Shown here one piece after another: positions 36,871 to 51,196 of a DNA stretch of 64,000 nt (position 1 is the stretch's first letter; each line of letters opens with the position of its first letter). The DNA lies in the NCBI GenBank assembly GCA_002104935.1, contig MCGT01000026.1:310001-374000 (forward strand), written 5' to 3'. Below the pieces are notes generated by a model. The model made no database searches. It was not told the DNA's origin and saw only the letters and a list, made by a program, of their open reading frames with translations. The DNA is from Hesseltinella vesiculosa (lineage: Eukaryota > Mucoromycota > Mucoromycetes > Mucorales > Cunninghamellaceae). The position numbers and the translations under genes are program-made.

Positions 36871-37603
36871 TGGTTCGTCCGCTTTCCCTCTGTCATTCTC
36901 TTGCTCCTCCCTCTCTCCTTGGCTTTTCACTCTCTCCATTTTCCTCTCGTGACGTCTCTTTTATGCATTTCGTACTATGGATTGTTTTTTTTATTTTTTT
37001 TATTTTGTTGTTATTTTTTCTTTTTTATCAATGAGGCATGGCAAACAAGGTATTTTTTTTTTTAAAAAAAAAAAAAAAACGTGATCATTTTCGGGAATAT
37101 TCATTCACTATTATTTTTTTTGCTAGTGTTTCTTCTCACCTCGCTGGTACAACTGTTTGCCACTTGTTTTGCCATTGCCCTGTCTTGAGCTGTCTCGTCC
37201 GTGATCTCTCACCCACATCCACTCTTTTTTTTTTTTTTTCTTGCCTGTATTCACCCCTACCCTTTTTAAATAAACTGAAAAAAAAATCATGTGGGCTGAG
37301 GATGGAAAGGAACCGTCCGTGCATGGGTGATTTAAAAAAGCTCAAAGCAGCAGCAAGTAGAGGCTCATGCAAGCGGAGAGGGTGGAGATGACCTGGTTTA
37401 CTGTACCGAGAACAGTAAATCTCCGGAGCGAAGAATCATTTTGTGAAGGCTCTCTTGTTATAATTGCAATAGCAAAAAAAAAAAAAAAACGGTGGCATTC
37501 AGGGCCAACGTTCCCTTTATTTTTTTTTTTCTCCTTTTCTCTTCTTTTTTTTTCCAAGACAATCACAAAAAGAAAAGAGACTAAAAAAAAAAAAAATAAA
37601 GCA
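36871..37603. other. Spacer between PP2A scaffold and IQGAP genes
   Basis: 3' UTR of the upstream gene, then A/T-tract-rich promoter DNA. An open frame at 37038 is tract-derived and not accepted. Confidence 0.5.
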
Positions 37604-40600
37604 ATGGTGGCACCGTATCAGCCATTGAAACATATAGGCTTTGCCCATGGCAAAGATATAGCCGATTTGCGCCTTCCCACCATCAATGATCATACAGCCC
37701 AAGTCGTCACAGGTAGACATAAAAAATAAAGACAACGATTTGTTCATATACCCATTTTCCTGATCGTCACATCCCCTGCCTTTCTTTTTCATAGGCATGC
37801 AAGGTAAGAACACCTTGACTTCAGCCGTTTTTTAACAGCCGCCCGCCTTCCTAGGACGTATTCGCTTGCAAAAAAACAAACAGGTGGCAACAAGCACTTG
37901 GATCGATCGACAACGTACCAACCTCGTAGCTTACGAATATCTCTGCCATATTGGTGAAGCCAAAGAGTAAAAAAGATAGCCCACGTCGTAGCCTTTTCAC
38001 TCATTTTTTTATAGTTGGATCGAGGCTTGCCTTGGTCAAGAAATCCCCCCTGTGACGAAATTAGAAGAGTTCATGCGAAATGGGATCATCCTGGCCAAGC
38101 TTGCCAATATCATCCACCCTGGTACAGCCCCTAGAATTTACGAGGTAGCCACTGTCCTTTGTCAAACCAGAACGGCCATCCTCACCTCTTTTTTTCAGGG
38201 GATCAAACTCCAATTCCGTCACTCGGACAACATCAATTATTTTTTCGCCATGTTGGACAAAGTTGGGCTGCCTTCCATCTTTTGGTTTGAACTCACTGAT
38301 CTTTATGACAAGAAAAATATTCCCAAAGTCATCCACTGTATCCATGCTCTCAGGTAAAAAAAAAAAAAAAAAAAAAAAAAGCCTTGGAGGGTCCTCATGA
38401 AGCTTCCCTTACTTTCTACTAGCCATTTGCTGTCAAGAAATGGCCAGGCACCCAGCATCAAGAACTTGGTTGGTCACCTAGAATTCACAAGCAAGTCTTC
38501 CTGCAACAGCAGTCATCAGAGACTGATCGATCTTTTCTTAGATGAGGAATTGAAGGCCACAGAGCGGTCACTGACAGCAACGGGTAACGTCATGCCCAAC
38601 TTTGGCGCGTTGCGGCGTGAACTTGGCAGGGTGGAAGAGCCCATCACGCCAGAACTCATGCCCGATGAAGAAACTGCCGAAGAACCTCCAGCATTGGACA
38701 TCGACCAAATCATTGACCAGTACGCCGATAGCATCACCGAGGAAACATCCGAGAGCTATTTTGAGGAGGCTTTAGAAGACTCCAACGCCGAGCAAGGATC
38801 AGAATATGACACCATGCAAAATACCGAGCTCACTGAGCACGACTACCAGGAAGCCTTCGATGACCCTTCGGAGGATGAATTTGAAGAGGCCATCGATTCC
38901 GAAGAGTCCAGCAAGTGGATGAAAAAAAAAGACGGGGCGAACCTCACTGACCTCTTCTTGTTCATGATGATTTAGAGTGGGAGAAGTACTGGTATGATCC
39001 TGCACAGCAACGACGTCTGGTTCTTTGTCAGCGGCATGTGCGTCAATGGGTCCAGCACAAGCTGACCATGGATCTTTGGCAAACCACCTTCCCTATCGCC
39101 GAATTCCAAGCCCGCTGTGTCGGCTTCCTGGCCCGCTGCCGCATCAGCAACGTTCGCTGGGTCCCCCGCGTAAAAAAACCCAAAAAAAAAAAAAAAAAAA
39201 AAAAGGCTGCTGATTTCTTCCTTTCTATTTATGTTTGGCCTGCGCTAACAAAAGCTCCAAGCACGATGCCGAGCACTATTAGTGAAGAAGAAGCTAGAAG
39301 TGCGTCGTAATCACTATCTGCAGAATTACGAAACGATCGTTATGATGCAACGGTACATTCGACAACGCCATTTGAACAAGCTGTACAACACCCTTGGTGA
39401 GTCTCCTGCTTACCCACGCGCCACCGCTGACGCTTTATTTTATTGACAGTGGTCGGCCGCAATCCCTCGGTAAAGACAGTGCGCAGCTTTGTCCATCTCT
39501 TGGATGACAGCGAGCTGGACTTTGACAATGACATTGGTAAGCAAAAAAAAAAAAAAAAAAAAAAAAGAAAGAAAGAAATGCTTACCGGATGTCTTTATTT
39601 TTACCATTCGTAAAAAGCCCTGGATGAACTACGCCAAAAGATCACGAATCGCATCCAAGAAAATAACCAGCTGGACAAGTACATCAACACAGTAGACATT
39701 CAGATCGCCCTGTTCCTAAAAAATGCCATTTCGATGGAAGAGCTCATGAGCCGTAGCGGAGCAATCAAAAGACGCAAGCAGCGCGCCCTCAAACAGCGCG
39801 CCTTGGACGGCCCTCCCAAGTCGGACCGCTACTCTCTTGCAGGCATGAACAAAGAAAGCCGTGAACGCCTGGAACTGTACCAGAAATTGGTGTACCTGCT
39901 CCAGACCGAGCCCCGGTACCTTGCCCGCTTGCTGACCGCCCTCACCAATCACCAAGTCCTAGGCCGCTGGTCAGATTTCACCCTCATCGAATCCACCGTC
40001 CTGTCCTTATTTGCCTATGCCACCAATGCCCGTGAAGAATACCTCTTGATCAAGCTTTGCCAAGTAAACCTTTACAATCGAAACCGACCCCCACCCCCAC
40101 TAACCTCCTTTTTCGTCATCAGCACTGTATCCAAGAAGAAATGAAAATGCTACGCGTGCCCCAGGAGTTCCTTCTTGGGAATTATGCCTTTATGAAGCTG
40201 ATCGTGCAAACCAATCGGTAAGTCATTCTCTTTGTATGTTCCAGGGTTTCCTGAAACGATCTTCTGACTTTTGTGCGCCTGATCCTTCCGTCAGGGGCAT
40301 CAAGGAGCGTGAGTTCTTTAAGCAGCTGGTCCAGCCCCTGGTCAAACTTGTGATCGATGATGAAAGCTTGGACCTGGAAAGTAACCCCATCATGATTTAC
40401 CAAAAGATGATCAGCGACGAGGAGCTCCAGACCGGCGTGCCGACGCAGCGTCCCTATCAAGTAACGGCCCAGAGCGCTCTTGCCGACAGTGCTGTGCGGG
40501 ACAAGTTCATAGCCAACCTGCGAGATCTGCGCCACATCACCAACTGCTTCTTGTCCTCCATCATCTCCGCCAAGGACGACATGCCCTATACCATCCGCTT

Positions 40601-42558
40601 CATTGCCAAAGAGCTCCGCGTCCAGCTTGAAGAAGCCTTCCCCGAAGAATCCCAAGAGCACATCTTCCGCATCATCGGCCACTTTATTTATTATCGCTAC
40701 CTCAACCCTGCCTTTGTGTAAGCAACTGCCAACCAAACCTCGCATAGGATCCGCCCTTTTTTACTTTTTTTTTTTTTTTTTTTTCCTTTGCAGTGCGCCA
40801 GAGCAGTATGATGTGATCGAAGGCGTGATCAGCCCGGTCCAACGCAAGAACTTGGCCGAGGTAAAAGGAGGATGAAACCCCTCGCGCGTTTTCACCCTGA
40901 CCCTGTTGTTACTGTGCCTTTCTAGGTGTCCAAGATGCTTCAGTATATTTCCAGCGGAAAATCCTTCAACGACGTGGATCATTTCCTAAGCCCACTCAAA
41001 GACTACGTGCAAGAAGCGAGCAGCGTGTTCTCTCAATGGTTCATGGAAGGTAAGCTTCGTCTCCGGCAACAAATACTTACACTGGCTTCATCACTCACCT
41101 CTCACTTTTTTTTTTTTCTCAACTACCTACCCTGAAAAAAAAAAAAAAAGTGACCGAGGTGGCTCCGCCTGAAGAACACTTTGGTATGGATCTGTGGACG
41201 GATTGCACCTTGACACAGAAACCTGTGGTATACTTGACCCCAGAGGAGCTGTTCCATCTGCATTACGTGCTGGAACAGAATATACAGACACTCGAGCCTG
41301 GCACGGTGGACAAGACTGTACTGCAGCAGCAAGGTGGCGGGATCCCTCTGTTTGATCTCATGACAGCCCTGGGTCTCTCTGGCTACGACGATGCCTCGCA
41401 TTCGCACTCGAGCGAAGCCACTGTGCGGCTTTGTCTCCAGAGCTTCCGTGACGAGCTGCCAATGGACGCAGCGGCCTGGCTGCGCCAGATCCTATTTGAT
41501 GCCAAACGCCTTGTGGTCTATGTGATCAAACACCAGTGTGGCCCTACGCTGCTCGACATCCTCAACTCGCCCGTCGTCAAACGAGAGGAACATGCCTGGC
41601 AAGCCTTTAAACAGTTTGAATTCAAAACCGACAACGAATTGGCCTCTAAACGGCGCTGGCTGCATCTTGGCACAGCTGAGGAGCCACTGGATTTGGCCGA
41701 GTAAGTCCAGAGGCGGGTCGCTGATACTGGTTGTTTTTATTTTTTAATTATTTTTATTGGTCGATAGCCTGACGCTCTCCCAGTTGAAGCAACTGACTTG
41801 TCGTTTGGTGCTCCACTTGGAACGATGCAAGGTGATCACCGAGGCCGGCGGCTATCAGGATGTGATGAACATGATCGCGCAAGATATCACAGGCAAACAC
41901 ACGCGACGAAAACAACGAAGCAAGGAAATGACGCGCATGACGGTCATGTTGTTGCATCTGTGCGAAAAGGGCCAATACCTCATGGACCAGGCCACCAAGT
42001 ACGAAGACTACCTGTCGGGCTGCATGGCCTCCATGGCTAACAAGACCTGGCGTGACAAGAAGCTCAAGGCCACCCTGTTCTCCCGCCAGTACTACCATCT
42101 GCGCGGCATTCACAAGGCTGGCCTGCCCGTCCCAAAATTCGGCACCTACCGCTACACAGCCAAGCAGATGCGCGACCGGGGCATTCTTGTCGACCTGCAG
42201 TATGCCGGCGTCACTGTCAACAAGTACGATAAAATCGACATGGTCTTCTCCATGGCCCAGGCTGGCGTCATCACCATCGAGGCCAGCTACCAGGGCTGGA
42301 AGCATCTGCCGCCCGAGGAACGCCATATCATGGACACTGTCGCCAAGACCCTTCAAAATGCCACCGTCATTCGCCTGGACCTGCATTACGAAGACTTGCT
42401 CCAGAGCCAATTTGAAGGCGTCTACCTCATTGCTTTTATAGATGGCTCCGTCAAAGTCAATCTCAACCTGCTCATTTACTTTATCAACAAAAAGTAAGAC
42501 CTGCTCTATTTCGTTTCTCAGCGACTGACTGTTTTCTTTTTGTAGATTCTATTCTTAA
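37604..42558 (+). CDS. rng2: IQGAP family scaffold (Rng2/Iqg1-like)
   Basis: Eighteen exons encode 1272 residues: 37604..37712, 37795..37803, 37855..37966, 38015..38144, 38199..38353, 38423..38490, 38542..38910, 38976..39169, 39255..39396, 39450..39536, 39618..40063, 40123..40217, 40295..40717, 40794..40860, 40926..41049, 41151..41700, 41768..42493 and 42546..42558. IQGAPs organise the actomyosin ring. Order: calponin-homology domain (about 45-170; NLVAYEYLCHIGEAK), a short acidic linker (250-310), few IQ-like basic repeats (QARCRALLVKKKL), the RasGAP-related domain (about 540-860; FIYYRYLNPAF) and the RasGAP-C domain (about 1010-1270). The GAP arginine finger is not obvious, as in other IQGAPs. 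Two introns are GC-AG (38491..38541 and 38911..38975). Exon 2 is a 9-nt microexon, and skipping it also keeps frame. Intron 15 has an A-run right before its acceptor. Confidence 0.93.
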
Positions 42559-42857
42559 TTGGACTCGGATCAAACTCTTTCTTTTGTTTTAATAAATTCA
42601 TGACTCTATCTTTTATTTATTTTGATAAACGCGCGCCACCATGTAGCAAGGGGTCACCGGCAGAGCCAGCTGGGCTGGTCGGCGTGTGAAAAAGGGGGTG
42701 ATCCTTCCCAACTGAGTGTCACGATGATGTCACGGTTGGCCATGGAAACAAATGTTCTCCTTCAGGTTTAAAAAAAAATAAAAACAGATGCAGCAAGGAG
42801 GCAATGGCCGAGCGGTCATTTGAGCGGCAGATACTGTGGTGAGACCAACGACGCATC

Positions 42858-43788
42858 CTACTGGTGGAGCGCAGCAGGAGTGTAAGCTTTTCTTTGGTGA
42901 CGATCAAATCCAAAGTCGGCTGTTTCGCTTTGATGTGTTTCATAAAAGCACCTGTGGCAAAATTTGTCACCATCACAGCCAAGACATTCCAGGGCTGCAT
43001 CATCATTACAAATGCCTGGGGTTGGTAAAAAAAAAAAAAAAAAAAGAGTGAGCCTGGCAGCTCGCATCGGCACCCAAGCTCGCACTCACAGCACCAGTCG
43101 TCCATCTCGTCATGGACGTCTTTCATAGCCAAAGGCTCAGGCACTCTGCCCCTCGGACCGCGCTGACTTGGCTGTGCATCCGTCGAGGGTCTGACAGGGA
43201 AGGATTTCTTGTCGAGGGCGTTGATGCGGTCTTCCAGACGTTGTGCCTGGCCTTTTTGAAAGTCCTCATACTCGGCATCGAGATCGGTTTCGGCCTGAAG
43301 TTGCTGGATGAGCTGGTGGCTGTGCTCATCCAGGGGCAGGCTATCGTCTGCGCCGAGGAATGCTGACTGTAAGGCATCCAAGTGTTGGGAATGGGAATGC
43401 CTGTCGATGGCGCGCGACGTCGCCGGGCCGTCCAGGATAGCTGCAAGGTAGTCTCCCATGTCGTCATCAGACAAGCTCAAATCAGCCTCGGCTAGCAACT
43501 GGGTCACCTGGATTAGAAAAACAAGACAGCATGTAAGCTTTGATGAGCTGGCCATTGTCGTCTTACGAGATCATCGGTGGCCTCGGCTGGCACCTCGTAC
43601 GTGCGCTTTTCTTTGGTGGGAAACACCTGGTCAAACTTCTTGGCAAACTCGTCCCTGTTGTCAACGATAAAAATAAAAGGCGAATAAGCTGCAGAAGACG
43701 CTGTTTGGATGCATTACTCTGTCAGCTGTGGTTTACCATCGAGTTTTTGTATTCGATCAAACAAATCGTCGTGGTCGTGTTTTTTCAT
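42858..43788 (-). CDS. ZFYVE19: ANCHR/ZFYVE19-like zinc-finger protein
   Basis: Exons 43718..43788, 43567..43654, 43090..43507 and 42858..43015 give 244 residues. The C-terminus has the hallmark Cys cluster WCCICNDDAALECLGCDGD, FCHRCFYE-x-H and a final H-x-R-x-AYTP, matching the C-terminal domain of human ANCHR, the abscission/NoCut checkpoint regulator that holds Vps4 at the midbody. The middle is acidic and coiled-coil-like (LQAETDLDAEYEDF). The N-terminus begins MKKHDHDDLFDRI. Human ANCHR has an extra N-terminal FYVE finger that is absent here, as in most fungal and plant relatives. Convergent with the IQGAP gene about 300 bp away, and divergent from the MAP kinase across 206 bp. The fungal function is inferred from family only. 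Confidence 0.82.
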
Positions 43789-43994
43789 TGAGGTGAAAAA
43801 AAAGGAGACACAACAGCGTAACTGAAAGTTGGGATAAAAAAGTTTATTTTTTTTTTTTTTCTCCTTTCTTTTTCAACATTTTCGCCTTTTCTACTTTTTC
43901 AACCGAGTTGTTGTCTCCTCATTTTCTTCCCTATTTTCATTCGACTTTTTTGCTTCAGCCTGCCTCATTCTGTTGTTCTAATTAATTACTTGTG

Positions 43995-45834
<1,840 letters not shown>

Positions 45835-46007
45835 CCCTGTTTGTTTTTTTTTTTTTTTTTTTTTTTTTTTTGTGCGTGCCCTAATCAACCAATAAATAAT
45901 CCCTCACATCAACCATCCTCCGTTTCCAAGTCTCTGTGTTTTTTTTTTTAGTTATCAAAGGAAAAGGGGGAAGGGGGGGGGTATCCAAGTGAAGAGGAAA
46001 AGGAGAA

Positions 46008-48131
46008 TTATACCTCCAAAAGATAAAGTGTGTCGTCAGGGACAAGGCCGTAGTATTTCAGATCACGGAGATCGTCGTCAAGAGGGATGACCATGCCTTG
46101 CTGGATCAAAAACATTTGCAGGCGGGTCGAGGGAATTTGGAAGAGTTTCTGGAGCAGGTTGCGTAGGCTACGGACGGTCATGGTGGCCAGGACGCGTTTG
46201 GACAGGGTCTTGATAGGGACTGGTAGATTTTCTATGTGTTCTTGCAAGGCTTGCTCGGATGGCAAAGGTAAATGGGCGAGGGTGATGGTCAGCAGGCGAT
46301 CATTCAATTTGGCAGAGGGTTTATCGTTGGTGCCAGTCATGGGAATCACCGGATCGCCATGCACTTTGCATAAGAAAAAAAAAAAAAAAAAAAGTCATGC
46401 ATTTCTATTCTGGTTGCCATGCCTACCAATGGTTTTACCTTTGCAAAGAGCAGAATATCGTGGGTGCAATGCTTGGAGTTGGTCATGCGTTTGACCATCA
46501 CGCGTACACAATTTCAGGTAAAAACGTTCCAAATCCGTCCTGTCTCTTGGGGAAATCTTGAGAAAGATGGGTGATCAACCATCACGTTGACGGATCTAAT
46601 GTCACGAACACCCCCTCTTTTTCGCAAATGTTATGACTTACTGTGTTACCATTCAAAGTCACCAGTCCATGGACACGGCCGATCACCTGTGCCATGGCTT
46701 CCTCCACAGGCATGTCTACGGGAAGTGAAAAAAAAAAAAAAGATAAGGACACCGTTGCCATTGACTTTTTTTTTACCTGAAGCCACGGGGTTGTCTTGAC
46801 AGCGCATATTGATGAGGCTGGGTAATTGGTCTAGTTGGTCGATGGACTGCCATTGCTGTAGTTGGTTATGGTCGAGACGTAGAAACTGGAGAGCCTGGAA
46901 CGTGTTGGGAATCAAGTCGACGGATGTCAATTGATTGTTGTTCAGGAACAGTGTTTCCAAGCTAATAAAAAAAAAAATGGATGAAAACTCTTTCCTTGAT
47001 GGTCCTCGGGTTGCGCTCCATACCTGGTTAAGCTCGTCAGAGCGTTGATCTGGTGCCAATCGTTCAAGTGATTGTATTCCAGATTGAGGCTTTTGAGGCT
47101 GGGCAGGGTCAGTGGTGTGAGGTGAGTAATGACATTGTTGCTCAATTGCAAATCTTCTACTTGGGGCAAAAAAGGTTGGAGAGCGGCAATCTGGTCCCAT
47201 GAAATGCCTGTGTCGCACAGCACCAAGGTTTGCAAGTGACAAAAGGATGATCGGTGTTGCTCAGCCAGGGTGGGTGGCAGAGGTGTCAGTCGAATGGCAC
47301 TGTTAATAGAAAAGAGGTTCGTTTTTTTTAGAACAGTGCGTCCAAAAAAAAGGGGGGGGGGTAAACTTACTTGAGCCGCAGAATACAAAGGCTTGGTAAG
47401 AGTTGCACAAGATCAGCAATGGCATGCCAATCATTGATCAGGTTCTTTGACAGATCCAAATCCTCGATTTCTATGCAAGAGCATAAAGGCGTGAGATAGA
47501 AAAGGACAAGCCAGGAGAGGAGGACTTACGCAGGTTCACCTCCTTCAGGGCCTGGGGTGCGTCGATCGAGTCAACCATCATATTGGCCAATCCGACCACT
47601 TTCAAACCATGCAAGTTACTGCGAGGTCGGTACAAAAAAAGGGGGTGAGCACAAGCAGGGCCGGCCCAGGTGATTTTACCTTTGCACGTCTTGCACCTTT
47701 TCAAACCCGACAGTTTCCACAAGGATTTTCTTGTTGCCACTTAGATACAAAGGATCTTTGGCGGTGGGGGTGGGGGTGTCCGTTTCCAGGTACTTGATTT
47801 CCAGCGCTTGTAAAAATGATCGACCGGTCAAGACCTTTTTCGCATTGTAACGTAGAAATGAGCCGGATGTCTGCGATCTAAAAGGAAAATAAAAAATAAA
47901 AAATAAAGCAATCAGGGGCAACGCCTTGATAAAGATCATGGTTCTCCTTTATTCATACCTGCAAGTAAAATAGTTTTTGTTGTTGTGGGTGCCATTGTGT
48001 TTCCCACGAAGATCATTATCCCACTCCACACCGAGCCATTCGCCGGTGGATCCTTCAACGGCACCAACATATCGCACTGTGGCTCGATCCTCGCCTACTT
48101 GAATACGCGTATTGACGGCAAGAGGGATCAT
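46008..48131 (-). CDS. TBCE: Tubulin-folding cofactor E
   Basis: Nine exons (47959..48131, 47680..47877, 47530..47618, 47371..47470, 47024..47299, 46777..46961, 46642..46715, 46439..46556, 46008..46363) give 522 residues; human TBCE has 527. Cofactor E captures alpha-tubulin in the chaperone complex that makes and breaks tubulin dimers. Order: CAP-Gly domain (about 1-80; GEWLGVEWD and GKHNGTHNNKNYF), leucine-rich repeats (about 140-355; LSNNVITHL, LNLEYNHLNDW, LFLNNNQLTSV, LRLDHNQLQQW) and a C-terminal ubiquitin-like domain ending LVPDDTLYLLEV. The GKHNGTHNNKNYF motif is the CAP-Gly tail-binding groove, slightly diverged (the usual aromatic YF is present). All phases fit. Confidence 0.93.
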
Positions 48132-48524
48132 GGCTGATCAAAGTTTGAAAAACAGATGGAGTTGTTGGGGATGGGAGAAAAAAAAAAAGGGGGGGAGTGA
48201 ACGGGAGTGAAAAAAAAAAAATTGTGGAGTTTCATTTCTCCTCCTCCACGTTTTTTGATAGCGACACACACACTGGCCCGACAACCATCGTCATGTGAAA
48301 GTAGAAATGCCACATTCTCGGTTTTTTTTAGATGGGTCAAGACAGAGGATCAAATATGCATTTTTTTATGAAGTCAAAAAAGATAAATTAAACGATGTCT
48401 AGTCGATTGGAGAGGGGAAAAGAAAAAAGTGATACTCTACTAAGGTCTAGCGAGAAGTAACGTGAAAATAAATAGGGGGGGATAGGGAGAATGGGCCAAA
48501 ATGTACAAAAAAAAAGGGGGGGAT
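48132..48524. other. TBCE promoter and desaturase 3' region
   Basis: Contains G- and A-tracts in 48178-48220 and 48505-48522; no gene. Confidence 0.5.
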
Positions 48525-49863
48525 CTAGTTCTTGAAGAAGACAACATCACCTTCGTCTTCGACAAAACGGCATTGCTTGACAGCACGGAACAAGGCAACA
48601 GGGATAGAGGTGTCATCGAATTGATAGTGCTTGCCAAGAGCCTTCTTGATGTGGACAGTGGCTTCTTCGGCGTGATAGTGAGGCATGGTGGAGAAGAAGT
48701 GGTGGGCAACATGAGTGTCGGAGATGTGGTGATGGAAGTAGTTGAGGATGGCACCGTAGGAGCGGTCGATGGTCAAAGCAGCACCACGTTGGAAGTTCCA
48801 TACGCCTTCACGGTAATGGGGAAGGGCAGGGTCGGTGTGTTGCAGATAGGTGATCAAAACCAACCAGAAGTTGACAAACAAGTAGGGAATCACATAGAAC
48901 TTGATCATGGCCAACGAACCAAACACTTGGCCAGCATAAGTCAACACACCAAACATGGTCAACAAACCAGCGATCGATTGATACACTTCACCTACTTGGC
49001 TGCCTTCGTAAATGGTACAGTAGGGGTTGAAGTGGGAAGCCCAGCCAGGATACTTTTGACCAGACACGTTGCAGAACAAGTACATGGGCCAACCAAAAAC
49101 AAACATCACAAACAGGTTGATCAGCACCATGATAGGAGCTTCATCCATGCCATGATGAGGGCCATCTCCTTCCACATCCTTTTCACGCGAGGGCAAACCT
49201 ACTTGGCTACGGGTCTTGGGCACAAACACCTAATCACAACGGGTTAGCCAAATAAGGGAGTTTCTGAAGATGGTTACCTGATCATTGCTCATGTGACCAG
49301 TGGATTTGTGATGGCGAGAATGAGACAGACGCCAGGAATGATAGGGCACCAGAAGGAAAGTATGCAACACCATACCAACGCTGTTGTTGATGGCCTATGA
49401 AAAAAAAAAAAAGGTTAGTACACAAATAGACGCACAAGAATAAAAGGGGGACACAAGCCCTGCAGCTGATGCAACATTTTTTGAACTGCCTCGATCCATG
49501 ACAGCACCGGCTCTTTCTTACCTTGGAAGGACTGAAAGCTTGATGACCGCATTCATGACCAATCACCCAAAGACCAGTACCAACGATGCCTTGAGCGATC
49601 CAGTACACAGGCCACAGAGCGATCCGAGCATAGGCATTGGTCAGCTGGTCGATGTAGGTGGCAGCATAACCAAGGGCAAAGATCAAAGCAACGTCATGGA
49701 ACACATAGGTAAAGGAACGGAAGGTATCACGGCGGAAGCAGTGGGCAGGAATAGCATCACGGATTTCCTTGATAGTGAATTCAGGGATTTCCCAGCCTCG
49801 TTCTTTGGCTTCATCAATATTGCTGATGGTGTCCTTGAGCCCAACGTTACGCTTGGTGGCCAT
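48525..49863 (-). CDS. FAD2: Delta-12 fatty acid desaturase (oleate to linoleate)
   Basis: Exons 49522..49863, 49278..49394 and 48525..49229 give 387 residues. The enzyme inserts a double bond at C12 of oleoyl lipids in the ER membrane. The three diiron histidine boxes are intact: HECGH (103-107), HSRHH (139-143) and HVAHH (about 325). Hydrophobic segments are placed as in Mucor and Mortierella Delta-12 desaturases, which are of the same length. No N-terminal signal peptide. Delta-12 and Delta-15 enzymes are hard to separate by eye. Regiospecificity is therefore inferred from overall similarity, and the length fits Delta-12. The end ...DVVFFKN follows the family. Confidence 0.93.
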
Positions 49864-50108
49864 GGTGTAAAAAAAAAAAAATGCAAGTAAAAAAAAGGGG
49901 AGGAAGAAAAAAAAAAAAAGAAAAAAGTGACAAAAATTTTTTTTTATTTGAGTTGAGCGGACCAACAGGGACGAACCAGGAGAGCAGGACGGAAAGTTTG
50001 TCGGGTGGCGGTGCCCCAAATGTTGACCAACTTGACATTGCTCGAATCGTAATTGAAATCTTTGTTTGGATGGTTTCACATGAAAGTGAGGAAGTGGTGG
50101 GGGGGGGA

Positions 50109-51041
50109 TCATTTCTTTTTCGTTTGTCGTCTTGATCCTCTGGCAGGAGTCGAGTGGCTCCCTCGATTAGAACGGCGTTGGTTACTTCTTGTCGAGACTG
50201 GTTCAGGTGTATTGGCTTCAGATTTTCTTGCACTCTTTCGTCGGGTGGTGACTCCTGCAGGGAAAAAAAGAACGTGAGTTTCACACCTCGCCTGACAATC
50301 ACCCTTCTATTTACCATCTTCAGGCTCGGGGGTCGACGCCACTGACGATTCGGTCACAGCAGGTGATGCTTCTCGATCTCGTTTGACACGGGTGCGTTTG
50401 CTTGCTCGTGTAGGTTTATCAGTTGTCGGTGTACTTTCTCGGGTGGTATCTTGACGGCTTTCCATCATTTGATCGTAGTCGTCAGCTGGTAATGAGAATT
50501 CTCGTTGTTCATCGACCTCGTCTTCTTCCTCTTCTTCGTCTTCTCGACCTTCAGCGTCCTATCATAAAAATCGTAAGTTAAAAAAAATCCATGTTGCAAA
50601 TCATCAAACCCAAAATGAAGGCCCCCCCTTTTTTTTTTTGTGTTGCCATGCCTTTTCTGCGGTCTCTCCTTTTTTTACAGGTTGCACGCCCAAAAAAAAA
50701 AAAAATCACTCACCAATTCATCCAACTCATTCATGGCATAATATTGATTCAGACGGTCCCAGATATCTTGGATGCTCCAGTTTGTGTTGCATGCTTCATT
50801 GAATTGACGCTGTATACACAGAATCCGGAAATGCTTATGTACACCTACAATCACAAATCATTTAATCCATAGTTCCACCATGTTCAATGGCATCTTTACC
50901 CACTGGCTTAAACGTCGAGATGGCATTAAACAAGGCGATTTCCTTGGCTGCATTCCATTCCCCATCGTCTTGGTCAGCTGACGCCGTCATGGCTGGCGCT
51001 GGCGGCAAGGAGGACTCCCATGCATCCTCATGATCGGTCAT
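50109..51041 (-). CDS. EAF7: Eaf7/MRGBP-like subunit of a histone acetyltransferase complex
   Basis: Exons 50900..51041, 50714..50844, 50315..50558 and 50109..50254 give 220 residues. The conserved N-terminal domain reads EWNAAKEIALFNAISTFKPV-GVHKHFRILCI and, after a short gap, WSIQDIWDRLNQYY-M-ELDEL, the MRGBP/Eaf7 signature. Eaf7 belongs to NuA4 (and TINTIN with Eaf3/MRG15). It is followed by an Asp/Glu run, EFSLPADDYDQMM and a basic C-terminal tail rich in Arg, Lys and Ser. The last intron keeps the frame into the basic tail, which ends RRQTKKK. It shares a 155-bp divergent promoter with the Ap4A phosphorylase gene. Confidence 0.88.
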
Positions 51042-51196
51042 CGTTTTGTGGTATATGAATTAATGAAACAGCTAGGAAAAATAAAAATAAGAAATGAAAG
51101 AAAAAAAAACACAACACAAAAACACCAGGCCAAGGAGGAAAAAAAAATCCTGCGCCTGCGGAGATTCGACAGGTCTCTTTCCACCGTTTGCCCTCC

